DNA of 64,000 bases from Zoogloea sp041908905 (GTDB lineage: Bacteria > Pseudomonadota > Gammaproteobacteria > Burkholderiales > Rhodocyclaceae): contig NZ_JAYREK010000012.1 in the NCBI RefSeq assembly GCF_041908905.1, positions 28,154 through 92,153 on the forward strand. The letters run 5' to 3'. The notes below the pieces were generated by a model. The model searched no databases. It was given only the letters and a program-made list of their open reading frames with translations, and was not told where the DNA came from. Below, piece by piece: positions 8,643 to 16,995 of this stretch (position 1 is the stretch's first letter; the number at the start of each line of letters is the position of its first letter). The translations under genes and the position numbers were made by a program.

Positions 8643-9394
8643 AACCCGCCAGCCCCACCCCCGCCGCCGTCCGCCTGCTCCGCTACACCCGCCTCGCCGC
8701 GCACCTGCTGCTCGGCCTGGCGATCGCGGCCCTCGGCTTTCCCCTCATCGCGCCATCCCGGCAGATCCGCCTGAAGCAGCGCTGGTCCGCCCGGCTGCTG
8801 AAGATCCTCGGCGTCCGCCTCCAGCAGGACGGGCAGCCCATCGCATCCGGCAGCCTGCTGGTCGCCAACCACGTCTCGTGGCTGGACATCTTCGTGATCA
8901 ACGCCGCCTGCCCGGCGGCCTTCATCTCCAAGGCCGAGGTGCGTGACTGGCCGCTGGTCGGCTGGCTGGCGGCCCGCAACGAGACGGTCTTCCTGCGCCG
9001 CGGCAGTCGCGGCCACGCGCGCATCGTGAACGCCGAGATCGCCACCCTGCTTGGCCGTGGGCGGCAGGTGGCGCTGTTTCCGGAAGGCACCACCACCGAC
9101 GGCAGCCACGTGCATGCCTTTCACGCGGCGTTGCTGCAGCCGGCCATCGAGGCCGGCGCACCGATCCAGCCCCTGGCCCTGGCCTATCGCCTGCCGGACG
9201 GCCGCTTCACCCGCGCGCCGGCCTACGACGGCGACGTGAGCCTGGGCGAGTGCCTGCGGGCCATCGTCGCCGAGCGGGAGATCGTGGCGCGCATCCACGT
9301 GGCGCCGGCGCTATCGACCACCGAACAGCCCGACCGCAAGCAGCTGTCCCAGCGCGCCCGCGACACCATCGTCGCCGCCCTGGCGGACGGCTGA
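8639..9394 (+). CDS. olsA: lyso-ornithine lipid / 1-acyl-glycerol-3-phosphate acyltransferase (OlsA/PlsC type)
   Basis: A PlsC-family membrane acyltransferase. It has a hydrophobic N terminus (LAAHLLLGLAIAALGFPL), the catalytic HX4D in NHVSWLD, the acceptor motif FPEGTTTDG, and PLALAYRL. It would add the second acyl chain to lyso-ornithine lipid. The start is unusual. No ATG, GTG or TTG lies between a GTG at 8408 deep inside olsB and the conserved domain. The best candidate is CTG at 8639, which overlaps the olsB stop (CTGA) and follows AAGGA closely, giving 251 residues. The domain assignment is firm; the start is inference. Confidence 0.82.
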   Translation: MKPASPTPAAVRLLRYTRLAAHLLLGLAIAALGFPLIAPSRQIRLKQRWSARLLKILGVRLQQDGQPIASGSLLVANHVSWLDIFVINAACPAAFISKAEVRDWPLVGWLAARNETVFLRRGSRGHARIVNAEIATLLGRGRQVALFPEGTTTDGSHVHAFHAALLQPAIEAGAPIQPLALAYRLPDGRFTRAPAYDGDVSLGECLRAIVAEREIVARIHVAPALSTTEQPDRKQLSQRARDTIVAALADG

Positions 9395-9413
9395 AGGCGG
9401 CGGCCGGAGCGGC

Positions 9414-10247
9414 TCAGGAGGGCTTGACCTTGCCGTGGCCGAGCCCGGCGCAGGCCACCTGGAACACCGTCCGGTCCTCCAGCCGCACCGCGCTCAGCTC
9501 GCGCCCCCACAGGCAGCCCGAATCCAGCGCCAGCAGCCGCGGCTCGACCCGCAGCCCGAGGGCCGACCAGTGGCCGAACACCACCGTGGTGTCGGCGCTC
9601 CGGCGGCCCGGCACCTCGAACCAGGGCAGGTAGCCCTTGGGCGCCTTGGCCACTTCGCCCTTCACCTTGAAATCCATGCTTCCGTCGGGGGTGCAGAAAC
9701 GCATCCGGGTCATCGCGTTGACGATCACCCGCATCCGCGCATAGTCGCTGAGGTCGTCGTGCCAGGCGGCCGGCTCGCTGCCCCACATGTTGTGGAGCAG
9801 GTCGGCATGGTAGGGGCCCGCCAGCGCCCCCTCGACCTCCCGCGCGAGCGCCCGCGCCTGGGTCACCGTCCAGCCCGGCAACAGGCCGGCGTGCACCATC
9901 GCGAAACCGTTTTCGAGGTGCATCAGCGGCCGCGTGCGCAGCCAGGCGAGCAGCGCGTCGCGATCGGGGGCGTCGAGCACCGCCTGAAGGGTGTCGTCCT
10001 TGCCACGGCTGCGCACCGCACCGTAGGCCACCATCAGCAGGTAGAGGTCGTGGTTGCCCAGCACCGTCACCGCCGCCGGCCCCAGGTCGCGCACGAAGCG
10101 CAGGGTGCGCAGTGAATCCGGCCCCCGGTTGACCAGGTCGCCCACCAGCCACAGGCGGTCGCGGGCGGGATCGAAGGCGACCCGGTTGAGGAGGGCCATG
10201 AGCGAGGTGAAGCACCCCTGGATGTCGCCGATTGCGTAGGTTGCCAT
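9414..10247 (-). CDS. apaH: symmetrical bis(5'-nucleosyl)-tetraphosphatase
   Basis: A 277-residue metallophosphoesterase that splits Ap4A into two ADP. Motifs in order are GDIQG (residues 7-11), GDLVNRGPDS and GNHDLYLL, all typical of ApaH, with later FGHWSALG. It is the last gene of the minus-strand polysaccharide run, three bases after the dehydratase gene, so it may be cotranscribed with it. That neighbour is not the usual E. coli partner. Confidence 0.95.
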   Translation of the reverse strand: MATYAIGDIQGCFTSLMALLNRVAFDPARDRLWLVGDLVNRGPDSLRTLRFVRDLGPAAVTVLGNHDLYLLMVAYGAVRSRGKDDTLQAVLDAPDRDALLAWLRTRPLMHLENGFAMVHAGLLPGWTVTQARALAREVEGALAGPYHADLLHNMWGSEPAAWHDDLSDYARMRVIVNAMTRMRFCTPDGSMDFKVKGEVAKAPKGYLPWFEVPGRRSADTTVVFGHWSALGLRVEPRLLALDSGCLWGRELSAVRLEDRTVFQVACAGLGHGKVKPS

Positions 10248-10250
10248 GGT

Positions 10251-12122
10251 TCAGGCCTTGGGAGCGGCTTCGACCGCCTTGAGTTGTGGGGCGAGCGGGC
10301 CCGGCGTGTACTCGGGCACCCAGCGACGCAGTTCGCGACGCACCTCGATGGCCTCGACGGCCCGGCGCTGGCGCAACCACACGAGCAGCCCCTCGAGCCA
10401 GCCGTCGACGGCGGGCTCCGCCCGGGCGATGCGCAGCTTGGGATGGTGGGTCGGCAGGGTCTGCTCGGTGTCGGCGAGCAGCTCCTCGTAGAGTTTTTCG
10501 CCGGGGCGCAGGCCGCTGAACACGATGCGGATCTCGGCCTCGGAACGCCCGGAGAGGCGGATCATGTCCCGGGCCAGGTCGGCGATGCGCACCGGCTGCC
10601 CCATGTCGAGCACGAAGATCTCGCCGCCGCGGCCCATCGAGCCCGCCTGGAGGACGAGCTGGGCAGCCTCTCGGATCGACATGAAGTAACGGGTGATCTC
10701 CGGGTGGGTCACGGTAACCGGCCCGCCGGCAGCGATCTGCTCGGCGAACTTGGGGATCACGCTGCCGGCACTGCCCAGCACGTTGCCGAAGCGCACGATC
10801 TCGAACTGGGTCCTGCCCTGCAGGGCCATGGCCTGGCAGACCCGCTCGGCGAGGCGCTTGGTGGCGCCCATCACGTTGGTCGGATTGACCGCCTTGTCGG
10901 TGGACACCAGCACGAAACGGGGCACGTCGAAGGCCACCGCGCTGCGCGCCACCAGCCAGGTGCCGAGCACGTTGTTGCGCACGGCCTGCCAGGCGTTGTG
11001 GTCTTCCATCAGGGGGACGTGCTTGTAGGCCGCCGCATGGAAGATCACCTGGGGCCGGTAGCGGCCGATGATCTCGTCCACCCGGATCGCATCCTTCACG
11101 TCGCCGGCGACCGCCACCACCTGCAGGCCCGGAAAATGCATCGCGAACGCCTCGGTCAGCTGGTACAGCGCGAACTCGCTCAACTCGAAACAGACCAGCA
11201 GCGCCGGCTCGAAGCGGGCGATCTGGTGGCACAGCTCGGAACCGATCGACCCTCCGGCGCCGGTCACCATGACCACCTTGCCCCGCAGATAGTCGCGCAC
11301 TTCGGCGGCGTGGATCCGCACCGGATCGCGGCCGAGGAGATCCTCGACGTCCACCTCGCGCACCTGGCTCACATTGACCCGGCCGGTCATCACATCCTCG
11401 ATGCCCGGCAGGATCAGCGCCTTGACGCCGGCCCGCACGCAGGCGCTGGCCGCCACCCGGCGCCTTTCGTGCCCCTCGTTGGGCATCGCGATGATGGCAT
11501 GGCCCACCTTCAGCTCGTCGACCAGCCGCGCCAGATCGGCGATCCCGCCCAGCACCTCGCACCCGTGGATCTCGCGCCCCCGGTGACCCGGCGTGTCATC
11601 GAGCACCCCGACCACCCGCCACTCGGCGGAGCGGGACAGGTCGCGCACCAGGTTGACGGCCGCCTCGCCGCCCCCCAGCACCAGCACCGGCTGGCCCTGG
11701 GCGCGCAAGCCGCCGTACAGCCGGAACTCCTTCCAGGTACGGTAGATGGCCCGGGTTCCCCCCATGTAAACACCCAGCAGCAGCGGCTGCAGCAGGTACA
11801 CCAGCCGGGGCACCTCGGGGGCGTAGCGCACCGCCACCACCACCACCAGCGGCGTCAGCACCGCGGCCACCGCCACCGCCCGGCCGATGCACAGCAGATC
11901 CGGCAGGCTCGCGAAGAGCCACAGGCTGCGGTACAGGCCGAACACCCTCAGCAGCAGCCCCTGCAGCACAACCACGATGACCAGCCCCAGCAGGAAGCCC
12001 GGCAGGAACTCCGGCGGGATGCTGAAGTTGAAGCGGATCAGATATGCCCCCCACCACGCGAGGCCCACGCCGATCACGTCGGAGAGATACACCAGGAGGG
12101 GGTGATGGAGGCGATGGATCAA
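10251..12122 (-). CDS. membrane-bound nucleoside-diphosphate-sugar 4,6-dehydratase (WbpM/CapD/PglF type)
   Basis: A 623-residue enzyme of surface polysaccharide synthesis. Four hydrophobic segments occupy about residues 10-130, followed by a first nucleotide-binding domain (VLVLGGGEAAVNLV) and a second, catalytic SDR domain (MVTGAGGSIGSEL). The active site reads STDKAVNPTNVMGATKR: Met replaces the usual SDR Tyr, as in the WbpM/PglF dehydratases acting on UDP-GlcNAc. I prefer a TTG start at 12122 that overlaps the upstream stop (TTGA). An in-frame ATG at 12221 would add 33 residues inside the previous gene. Confidence 0.88.
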   Translation of the reverse strand: MIHRLHHPLLVYLSDVIGVGLAWWGAYLIRFNFSIPPEFLPGFLLGLVIVVVLQGLLLRVFGLYRSLWLFASLPDLLCIGRAVAVAAVLTPLVVVVAVRYAPEVPRLVYLLQPLLLGVYMGGTRAIYRTWKEFRLYGGLRAQGQPVLVLGGGEAAVNLVRDLSRSAEWRVVGVLDDTPGHRGREIHGCEVLGGIADLARLVDELKVGHAIIAMPNEGHERRRVAASACVRAGVKALILPGIEDVMTGRVNVSQVREVDVEDLLGRDPVRIHAAEVRDYLRGKVVMVTGAGGSIGSELCHQIARFEPALLVCFELSEFALYQLTEAFAMHFPGLQVVAVAGDVKDAIRVDEIIGRYRPQVIFHAAAYKHVPLMEDHNAWQAVRNNVLGTWLVARSAVAFDVPRFVLVSTDKAVNPTNVMGATKRLAERVCQAMALQGRTQFEIVRFGNVLGSAGSVIPKFAEQIAAGGPVTVTHPEITRYFMSIREAAQLVLQAGSMGRGGEIFVLDMGQPVRIADLARDMIRLSGRSEAEIRIVFSGLRPGEKLYEELLADTEQTLPTHHPKLRIARAEPAVDGWLEGLLVWLRQRRAVEAIEVRRELRRWVPEYTPGPLAPQLKAVEAAPKA

Positions 12123-13114
12123 GGCGGCGGCGACTCGCCCGCCCGGTGACGGCGCCAGGCGCGGTCGATCCGGTAGGCGACGAAAAAATGTACGGTGATG
12201 CACATTGTAATGATGATGCATTGCAGCGAGAACCCTGCCGTCAACGCCACCACGGCCGCCGCCCCGCAGCCCGCCATCAAGCCGTAGGCGCGCAGCGCCG
12301 TCCCCCGGTGCCCCAGGCCCATCTGCACCATGCGCTGGTAGTAGTGGGTCCGGTGGGCCTGCCAGACCTTCTCGCCGCGCAGGGCCCGGCGCAGCAGGGT
12401 CGCGGTGGCGTCGAGGATGAAGGGCGCGAAGACCAGCAACGGAAACCACAGCGACCAGGCCCCGGCCCGCCACCCCGCCACCCCCAGCGCCCCGGCCAGG
12501 AAACCGAGGGGCACCGACCCCACATCCCCCATGAAGATGCGGGCCGGATGAAAGTTGAAGCACAGGAAGCCAGCCGCCGCCGCCGCGATGCCCGCGCACA
12601 GCACCGCCAGCCCTGCCTCGCCGCCCATCGCCGCGGCCCAGGCGAAGGCGCCGAAGCCGAACACCGCCATCCCGCCGGCGAGCCCGTCCGAACCGTCCAT
12701 GAAGTTGTACAGGTTGCCCATCCACACCAGCCCGACCAGCAGCAACACGGCCATCGCCCAGCCGCCGGCCACCCCGCCCACGGTCAGGAAGGCCCCCGCA
12801 GCGAGCACCTGCACCAGCAGGCGCAGGCGTGCAGACAGCCCCGCCCGGTCATCCGCCAGCCCCAAAGCCGCCAGCGCAAGGGCCCCGACCAGGGCCGCCG
12901 ACAACGCCCGCCCGGCCTGCCCGGCCGCGATCACCGCCAGCGCCGCCGCGGCGACGCCGGCCATCACCCCGACCCCGCCGGTGCGGGGCGTCGGCCGCGC
13001 GTGCAGCGAGCGATCGTTGGGATGATCCAGGAAATACAACCACGCACCGGGCCGGCAACACAGCCGGGTCACCGCCCAGGCAACCGCAAAGGCCAGCAGC
13101 ACCACCGCCGGCAT
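12119..13114 (-). CDS. undecaprenyl-phosphate glycosyl-1-phosphate transferase (WecA/WbpL, MraY family)
   Basis: A 331-residue polytopic membrane enzyme that loads the first sugar-phosphate onto undecaprenyl phosphate and so starts a lipid-linked glycan. Family signatures are HPNDRSLHARPTPRTGG near the N terminus, NLYNFMDGSDGLAGG, FNFHPARIFMGDVGS, and HRTHYYQRMV near the C terminus. The ATG lies seven bases after the epimerase stop, with GGTGGGGG upstream. Together with the adjacent dehydratase it resembles the wbpL-wbpM pair that ends O-antigen loci. The donor sugar is inferred only. Confidence 0.9.
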   Translation of the reverse strand: MPAVVLLAFAVAWAVTRLCCRPGAWLYFLDHPNDRSLHARPTPRTGGVGVMAGVAAAALAVIAAGQAGRALSAALVGALALAALGLADDRAGLSARLRLLVQVLAAGAFLTVGGVAGGWAMAVLLLVGLVWMGNLYNFMDGSDGLAGGMAVFGFGAFAWAAAMGGEAGLAVLCAGIAAAAAGFLCFNFHPARIFMGDVGSVPLGFLAGALGVAGWRAGAWSLWFPLLVFAPFILDATATLLRRALRGEKVWQAHRTHYYQRMVQMGLGHRGTALRAYGLMAGCGAAAVVALTAGFSLQCIIITMCITVHFFVAYRIDRAWRRHRAGESPPP

Positions 13115-13121
13115 CAGGCGT

Positions 13122-14087
13122 TCAACCCCCACCGAGCATCTCCCGCAAACCTTCGTCCAGCCCCACCCGGGCCCGCCAGCCGAGCTCCCGCTCGATGCGG
13201 GCCGGCGAATAGCAGGCCGACCCCAGCAGCCGCCCGAGGGCCTCGCTGTCCAGCGGCACCCGCCGCGACAACAGCGCCTCGACCCCGTCACCCAGCCGGG
13301 CCGCGGCGGTCAGCAGCCCCCGCGGCACCCCCCAGGCGACGGGCGCCATCCCCTGGGCCGCGCGCAACGCATCGAAGAGCTGCCGCCCGGAATGGGTTTC
13401 CGGATGCGCCACGATGTAGCTGCGGCCTGCCGCCCGCGGGTCGACGGCCACCCGGCGGATGGCCGCCACCACGTCCGACACATGCACCAGCGAGCGCCGG
13501 TTGCCGGTCTCCGGCAGCGGCGGGAACAGGCCCCGCCGGACCAGCGCCGCCATGCGCTCGAGATTGCCGCGCCCACCGGTGCCATACACCATCGCCAGGC
13601 GCAAGCTCACCGCGTGCATGCCATGACGCGCGGCAGCCTCCTGCAGGGCCGCCTCGGCGGCGCGCTTGGCCTGCCCGTAGGCGGTGACGGGCGGCGGCGC
13701 CCAGTCCTCGTCGACGCACGCCTCCAGCGGCTCACCCATCGCCTTGACGCTGGAGAGGAACACGAAGCGGCGCACCCCGGCGCGCCCGGCCGCCTCGGCC
13801 AGCGCCCGGGTGCCCTCGAAGTTGACCTGCCGATGGCGGGCCGCCTCCGCCTCGCCGAGGGCGCCGAAGGCGTGGGCGTGGCCGGCGCAGTGGAAAACCG
13901 TGTCGATGCCCGTGCAGGCCCGCGCCAGGCTGGCCGGGTCGGCCAGGTCGCCGCGAACCTCGTCGGAGCCGGCCGGCTCGCCGCGGGTCAGCACCCGCAG
14001 CGGCACCCCGTCCGCCGCCAGGGCCGCGACCAGCCGGGCGCCGATGAAGCCGCGCCCACCGGTGACGAGGCAGCGGCCGGCCGTCAA
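13122..14087 (-). CDS. NAD-dependent sugar epimerase/dehydratase
   Basis: A 321-residue extended-SDR protein: Rossmann motif VTGGRGFIGARLV at the start, the catalytic YGQAK (YxxxK), and VFLSSVKAMGE holding the Ser. It is similar to the WbpK/GalE-like epimerases that accompany WecA-like transferases and make a UDP-N-acetylhexosamine. The start is TTG at 14087, whose last two bases are shared with the ligase stop codon; GGGAGG lies six bases upstream and supports it. The exact substrate is not determinable. Confidence 0.87.
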   Translation of the reverse strand: MTAGRCLVTGGRGFIGARLVAALAADGVPLRVLTRGEPAGSDEVRGDLADPASLARACTGIDTVFHCAGHAHAFGALGEAEAARHRQVNFEGTRALAEAAGRAGVRRFVFLSSVKAMGEPLEACVDEDWAPPPVTAYGQAKRAAEAALQEAAARHGMHAVSLRLAMVYGTGGRGNLERMAALVRRGLFPPLPETGNRRSLVHVSDVVAAIRRVAVDPRAAGRSYIVAHPETHSGRQLFDALRAAQGMAPVAWGVPRGLLTAAARLGDGVEALLSRRVPLDSEALGRLLGSACYSPARIERELGWRARVGLDEGLREMLGGG

Positions 14088-14953
14088 AACGCCTCCCGCC
14101 GCCGCCAGTAGCTGGCGAAACGCGGCACCCCGGCGCGGGTCAGCTCCCGGTAAATATAGGTGACCTGGGCGCCCACCGGCGGCGGCTCGCGCCGCTCGGC
14201 GTCGGTGAAGCCGGTGCCCAGCTGGAAGCGCACCCCGGCGGGCGTCTCGACCAGCAGCGCGCCCATCATCCCGGCCAGACGGCCCCGCCCGGGCAGGTGC
14301 GCGACGACGGTGGCCTCGGCATCCAGCCGGGGCTTGAGCTTGAGGAGCGCATCGCTGCGCCCGGTGAGATAGGGCGCGTCGGCCCGGTGCAGCATCAGGC
14401 CCTCGCCCCCGGCGGCGACGACCGCGTCGAGGCGGGCCTGCAGCGCGGCCCGGTCGGCCACCCGGAACTGCTCCACCGCCTGCAGCCAGGGCACGCCGGC
14501 GCGGGCGACGATGGTCTTCAGATGCTCGACCCGCTCGGTGAAGCTGCCGGCCGCGCCGGGCAGCTCGAACACCATGAAGCGCACCTGACGCCATCCGTCG
14601 TCCACGGGCTGCTGGCGGCGCACGATGCCGGACAGCTCGGCGAAGCGCCCGCGGCCGATCCACAGCTCGCCGTCGAGGGGCTCGGGCGGCAGGCCGGCGA
14701 CGAACCACTCCGGCGCCGGCACCGGACGCCCGCTGCGGAAACGCAGGCGCTGCCCGTCCCACAACGCGCGGGCGCCATCGAGCTTCTCGCTGACCCAGTA
14801 GTCGGCCAGCGCCACGTCGCCGCGGAACACCTCGGCGAGCAGCAGCGGCGGCGCCTCGGGCCCGGCCGCCAGCGCAGGAGAGAGGCCGCCCGCGAGGGCC
14901 GCGGCCAGCGTGAGGGCGCGCAGGGCAGGCGCAAGACGCGTGTGTGTCGCCAT
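14084..14953 (-). CDS. periplasmic ATP-dependent DNA ligase (LigE type)
   Basis: A 289-residue minimal ATP-dependent DNA ligase. The adenylation motif I is SEKLDGAR with nucleophile Lys57. Further blocks are LDGELWIGRG, GEGLMLHR and LLKLKPRLDAEATVV, followed by a short OB-fold region (LGTGFTDAERR). An N-terminal signal peptide (residues 1-30, ending ALAA) indicates export, as known for LigE enzymes of Neisseria and Vibrio. It sits two bases after a glycosyltransferase gene and overlaps the next epimerase, so it is a member of the polysaccharide operon. That context hints at sealing extracellular or incoming DNA, but this is inference. Confidence 0.88.
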   Translation of the reverse strand: MATHTRLAPALRALTLAAALAGGLSPALAAGPEAPPLLLAEVFRGDVALADYWVSEKLDGARALWDGQRLRFRSGRPVPAPEWFVAGLPPEPLDGELWIGRGRFAELSGIVRRQQPVDDGWRQVRFMVFELPGAAGSFTERVEHLKTIVARAGVPWLQAVEQFRVADRAALQARLDAVVAAGGEGLMLHRADAPYLTGRSDALLKLKPRLDAEATVVAHLPGRGRLAGMMGALLVETPAGVRFQLGTGFTDAERREPPPVGAQVTYIYRELTRAGVPRFASYWRRREAF

Positions 14954-14955
14954 GG

Positions 14956-15744
14956 TCAGAACCACCGCCAGCCGTGCTTGTTGAAGAAGCGCGCGGCGCC
15001 GCCCACGAAGAGCTTGATGTGATGCCACCCCTTGCGCGCCGCGTGGCCGCCATGATGCACCACCCGGACCGCCGGCACATATGCCAGGCGTGTCAGGCGG
15101 GCGGCGCGCAGGCTGAGGTCGTAGTCCTCGAAGTACAGGAAGAAATCCGGATCGAAGCCCCCCAGGCGGCGCAGCACCTCGCTGCGGAACAGCATGAAGG
15201 CGCCGCTGACGAGGGGCGGGTCCCACACCACCTGCCCGGCGATGAGGTCGCGCATCTCGTAGCGCTCCATGCGCTGGGCGAAGCGGCGGCGCAGCCAGCC
15301 GGGCGCGAAGCCGCGCAGGAAGAGGTCGAAGACCGCCGGCACCCGCTTGCACAGGTATTGCATGCGCCCGTCGTCCCAGTAGGCGGCGGGCGCCAGCAGG
15401 CCGCATTCCGGGTGGGTCGCCATGAAAGCCATGGCCTCGACGAGGGCGTCGGGCGCCAGCTCGAGGTCGGGGTTGAGGATCAGGTGGAAGTCGCCGGCGC
15501 CGTCGAGGCTGAGGTTGTGGCCGCGGCCGAAGCCGACGTTGCCGTGGCCGGCGATGTGATGCACGACCCACCCGGCGGGCAGCGCGAGGCCAGCCAGCGC
15601 CCCGGCGGAGCCGCCGTTGTCGATCAGGAACAGGTCGGGCTGGAGATCGGCCCGGCAGCTGGCCACCTCGAGGGCGGCCAGCGTCTCCCGCAGCAGGGCG
15701 GGATCAGGGCGGTACAGCACGAGGCTGACGGTCAGGGGCGCCAT
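14956..15744 (-). CDS. family 2 glycosyltransferase (rhamnosyltransferase-like)
   Basis: A 262-residue GT-A enzyme: VSLVLYRPDP at the N terminus, NVGFGRGHNLSL, the DXD-like LNPDLEL, PLVSGAFMLFRSEVL, and FFLYFEDYDLSLRA. These are typical of WbbL-like dTDP-rhamnosyltransferases. No membrane segment is seen, so it would work at the inner face of the membrane. It lies between the UDP-glucuronate epimerase and the ligase gene on the same strand. The donor is uncertain. Confidence 0.87.
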   Translation of the reverse strand: MAPLTVSLVLYRPDPALLRETLAALEVASCRADLQPDLFLIDNGGSAGALAGLALPAGWVVHHIAGHGNVGFGRGHNLSLDGAGDFHLILNPDLELAPDALVEAMAFMATHPECGLLAPAAYWDDGRMQYLCKRVPAVFDLFLRGFAPGWLRRRFAQRMERYEMRDLIAGQVVWDPPLVSGAFMLFRSEVLRRLGGFDPDFFLYFEDYDLSLRAARLTRLAYVPAVRVVHHGGHAARKGWHHIKLFVGGAARFFNKHGWRWF

Positions 15745-15798
15745 GCGTGCCCCCCGGAGACGGGCGACGGGAGCGGCGCCGGACGCCCCCGGCGGGTG

Positions 15799-16806
15799 TC
15801 AGAGCTTGTAGTAGCTCCGGTACCACTCGACAAAACGCCCGACCCCTTCGCGCACCGGGGTCTCCGGCTTGAAGCCGGTCCAGGCGTTGAGTTCGTCGGT
15901 GTTGGCATAGGTGGCCGGCACATCGCCGTCCTGCAGGGGCATGAAGTTCTTTTCGGCCTTGACCCCGACGGCGTCCTCGATGGCCTCGATGAAGGCCATC
16001 AGCTCGACGGGGTTGTTGTTGCCGATGTTGAACACACGGAAGGGCACATTGCTGCGCCCCGGATCGGGCAGGTCGGCATTGTAAGCGGGATCGGGCTCGG
16101 CGACACGGTCCATCGTGCGGATGACGCCCTGCACGATGTCGTCGATGAAGGTGAAGTCGCGCTTCATCCTGCCGTGGTTGAACACGTCGATCGGGCGGCC
16201 TTCGAGGATCGCCTTGGTGAACAGGAACAGCGCCATGTCGGGGCGGCCCCACGGCCCATACACGGTGAAGAAGCGCAGGCCGGTGGTCGGCAGGCCGAAC
16301 AGGTGGCTGTAAGTGTGGGCCATCAGCTCGTTGGCCTTCTTGGTGGCGGCGTAGATGCTGACCGGGTGATCGACGCTGTCGTGCTCGGAGAACGGCATCC
16401 GGGTGTTGCCGCCGTACACGCTCGAGCTGCTGGCATACACCAGGTGCTGCACCTTGTTGTGGCGGCAGCCCTCGAGGATGTTCATGAACCCCGTCACGTT
16501 GCTCTCGATGTAGGAGTGGGGATTGACCAGCGAATAGCGCACGCCGGCCTGGGCCGCCAGGTGGATGACCCGGTCGAACTTCTCTTCGGCGAAGAGCTTC
16601 TCCATGCCCGCCCGGTCGGCCACGTCGAGCTTCACGAAGCGGAAGTTGGCGTGGGGCGTCAGCCGCGCCAGCCGGTCGAGCTTGAGCTGGACGTCGTAGT
16701 AGTCGTTGAGGTTGTCGATCCCGACGACTTGATCGCCGCGGGCCAGCAGAACCTGGCTGGTGTGCATGCCGATAAAACCGGCGGCACCGGTAACGAGGAT
16801 TTTCAT
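15799..16806 (-). CDS. UDP-glucuronate 4-epimerase-like NAD-dependent epimerase
   Basis: A 335-residue extended SDR. It begins MKILVTGAAGFIGMH, has the catalytic SSSSVYGG and SIYAATKKANE (YxxxK), and contains RFFTVYGPWGRPDMA and MKRDFTFIDDIVQG. These blocks are highly characteristic of the UDP-glucuronate 4-epimerase group, giving UDP-galacturonate for surface polysaccharide. It is the first gene of the minus-strand operon and is divergent from waaA, so its promoter should lie in 16807-16995. Confidence 0.92.
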   Translation of the reverse strand: MKILVTGAAGFIGMHTSQVLLARGDQVVGIDNLNDYYDVQLKLDRLARLTPHANFRFVKLDVADRAGMEKLFAEEKFDRVIHLAAQAGVRYSLVNPHSYIESNVTGFMNILEGCRHNKVQHLVYASSSSVYGGNTRMPFSEHDSVDHPVSIYAATKKANELMAHTYSHLFGLPTTGLRFFTVYGPWGRPDMALFLFTKAILEGRPIDVFNHGRMKRDFTFIDDIVQGVIRTMDRVAEPDPAYNADLPDPGRSNVPFRVFNIGNNNPVELMAFIEAIEDAVGVKAEKNFMPLQDGDVPATYANTDELNAWTGFKPETPVREGVGRFVEWYRSYYKL

Positions 16807-16960
16807 GAGAGTGGGGACGATCCGGATTGTTGGGTTCGGGACGGCCGGCGCGGTGGCCCAGGGGGCTGGGCCATGCGGCTATCAGCCGCAGATTTTCGCA
16901 TGCGCCTCATGCAGGGTAAATCCTCGAAACAACTTGTCCGTGCCTTCTGTAACGACCCGT

Positions 16961-16966
16961 TATACT
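16961..16966 (+). promoter_or_regulatory. candidate -10 element of waaA
   Basis: TATACT stands 30 bases before the waaA start. The best -35-like hexamer (TTGTCC at 16934-16939) is 21 bases away, which is too long, so the promoter is only tentative. Confidence 0.3.
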
Positions 16967-16995
16967 TTGCACTCTTCATCCTTGATGCCGACGCC

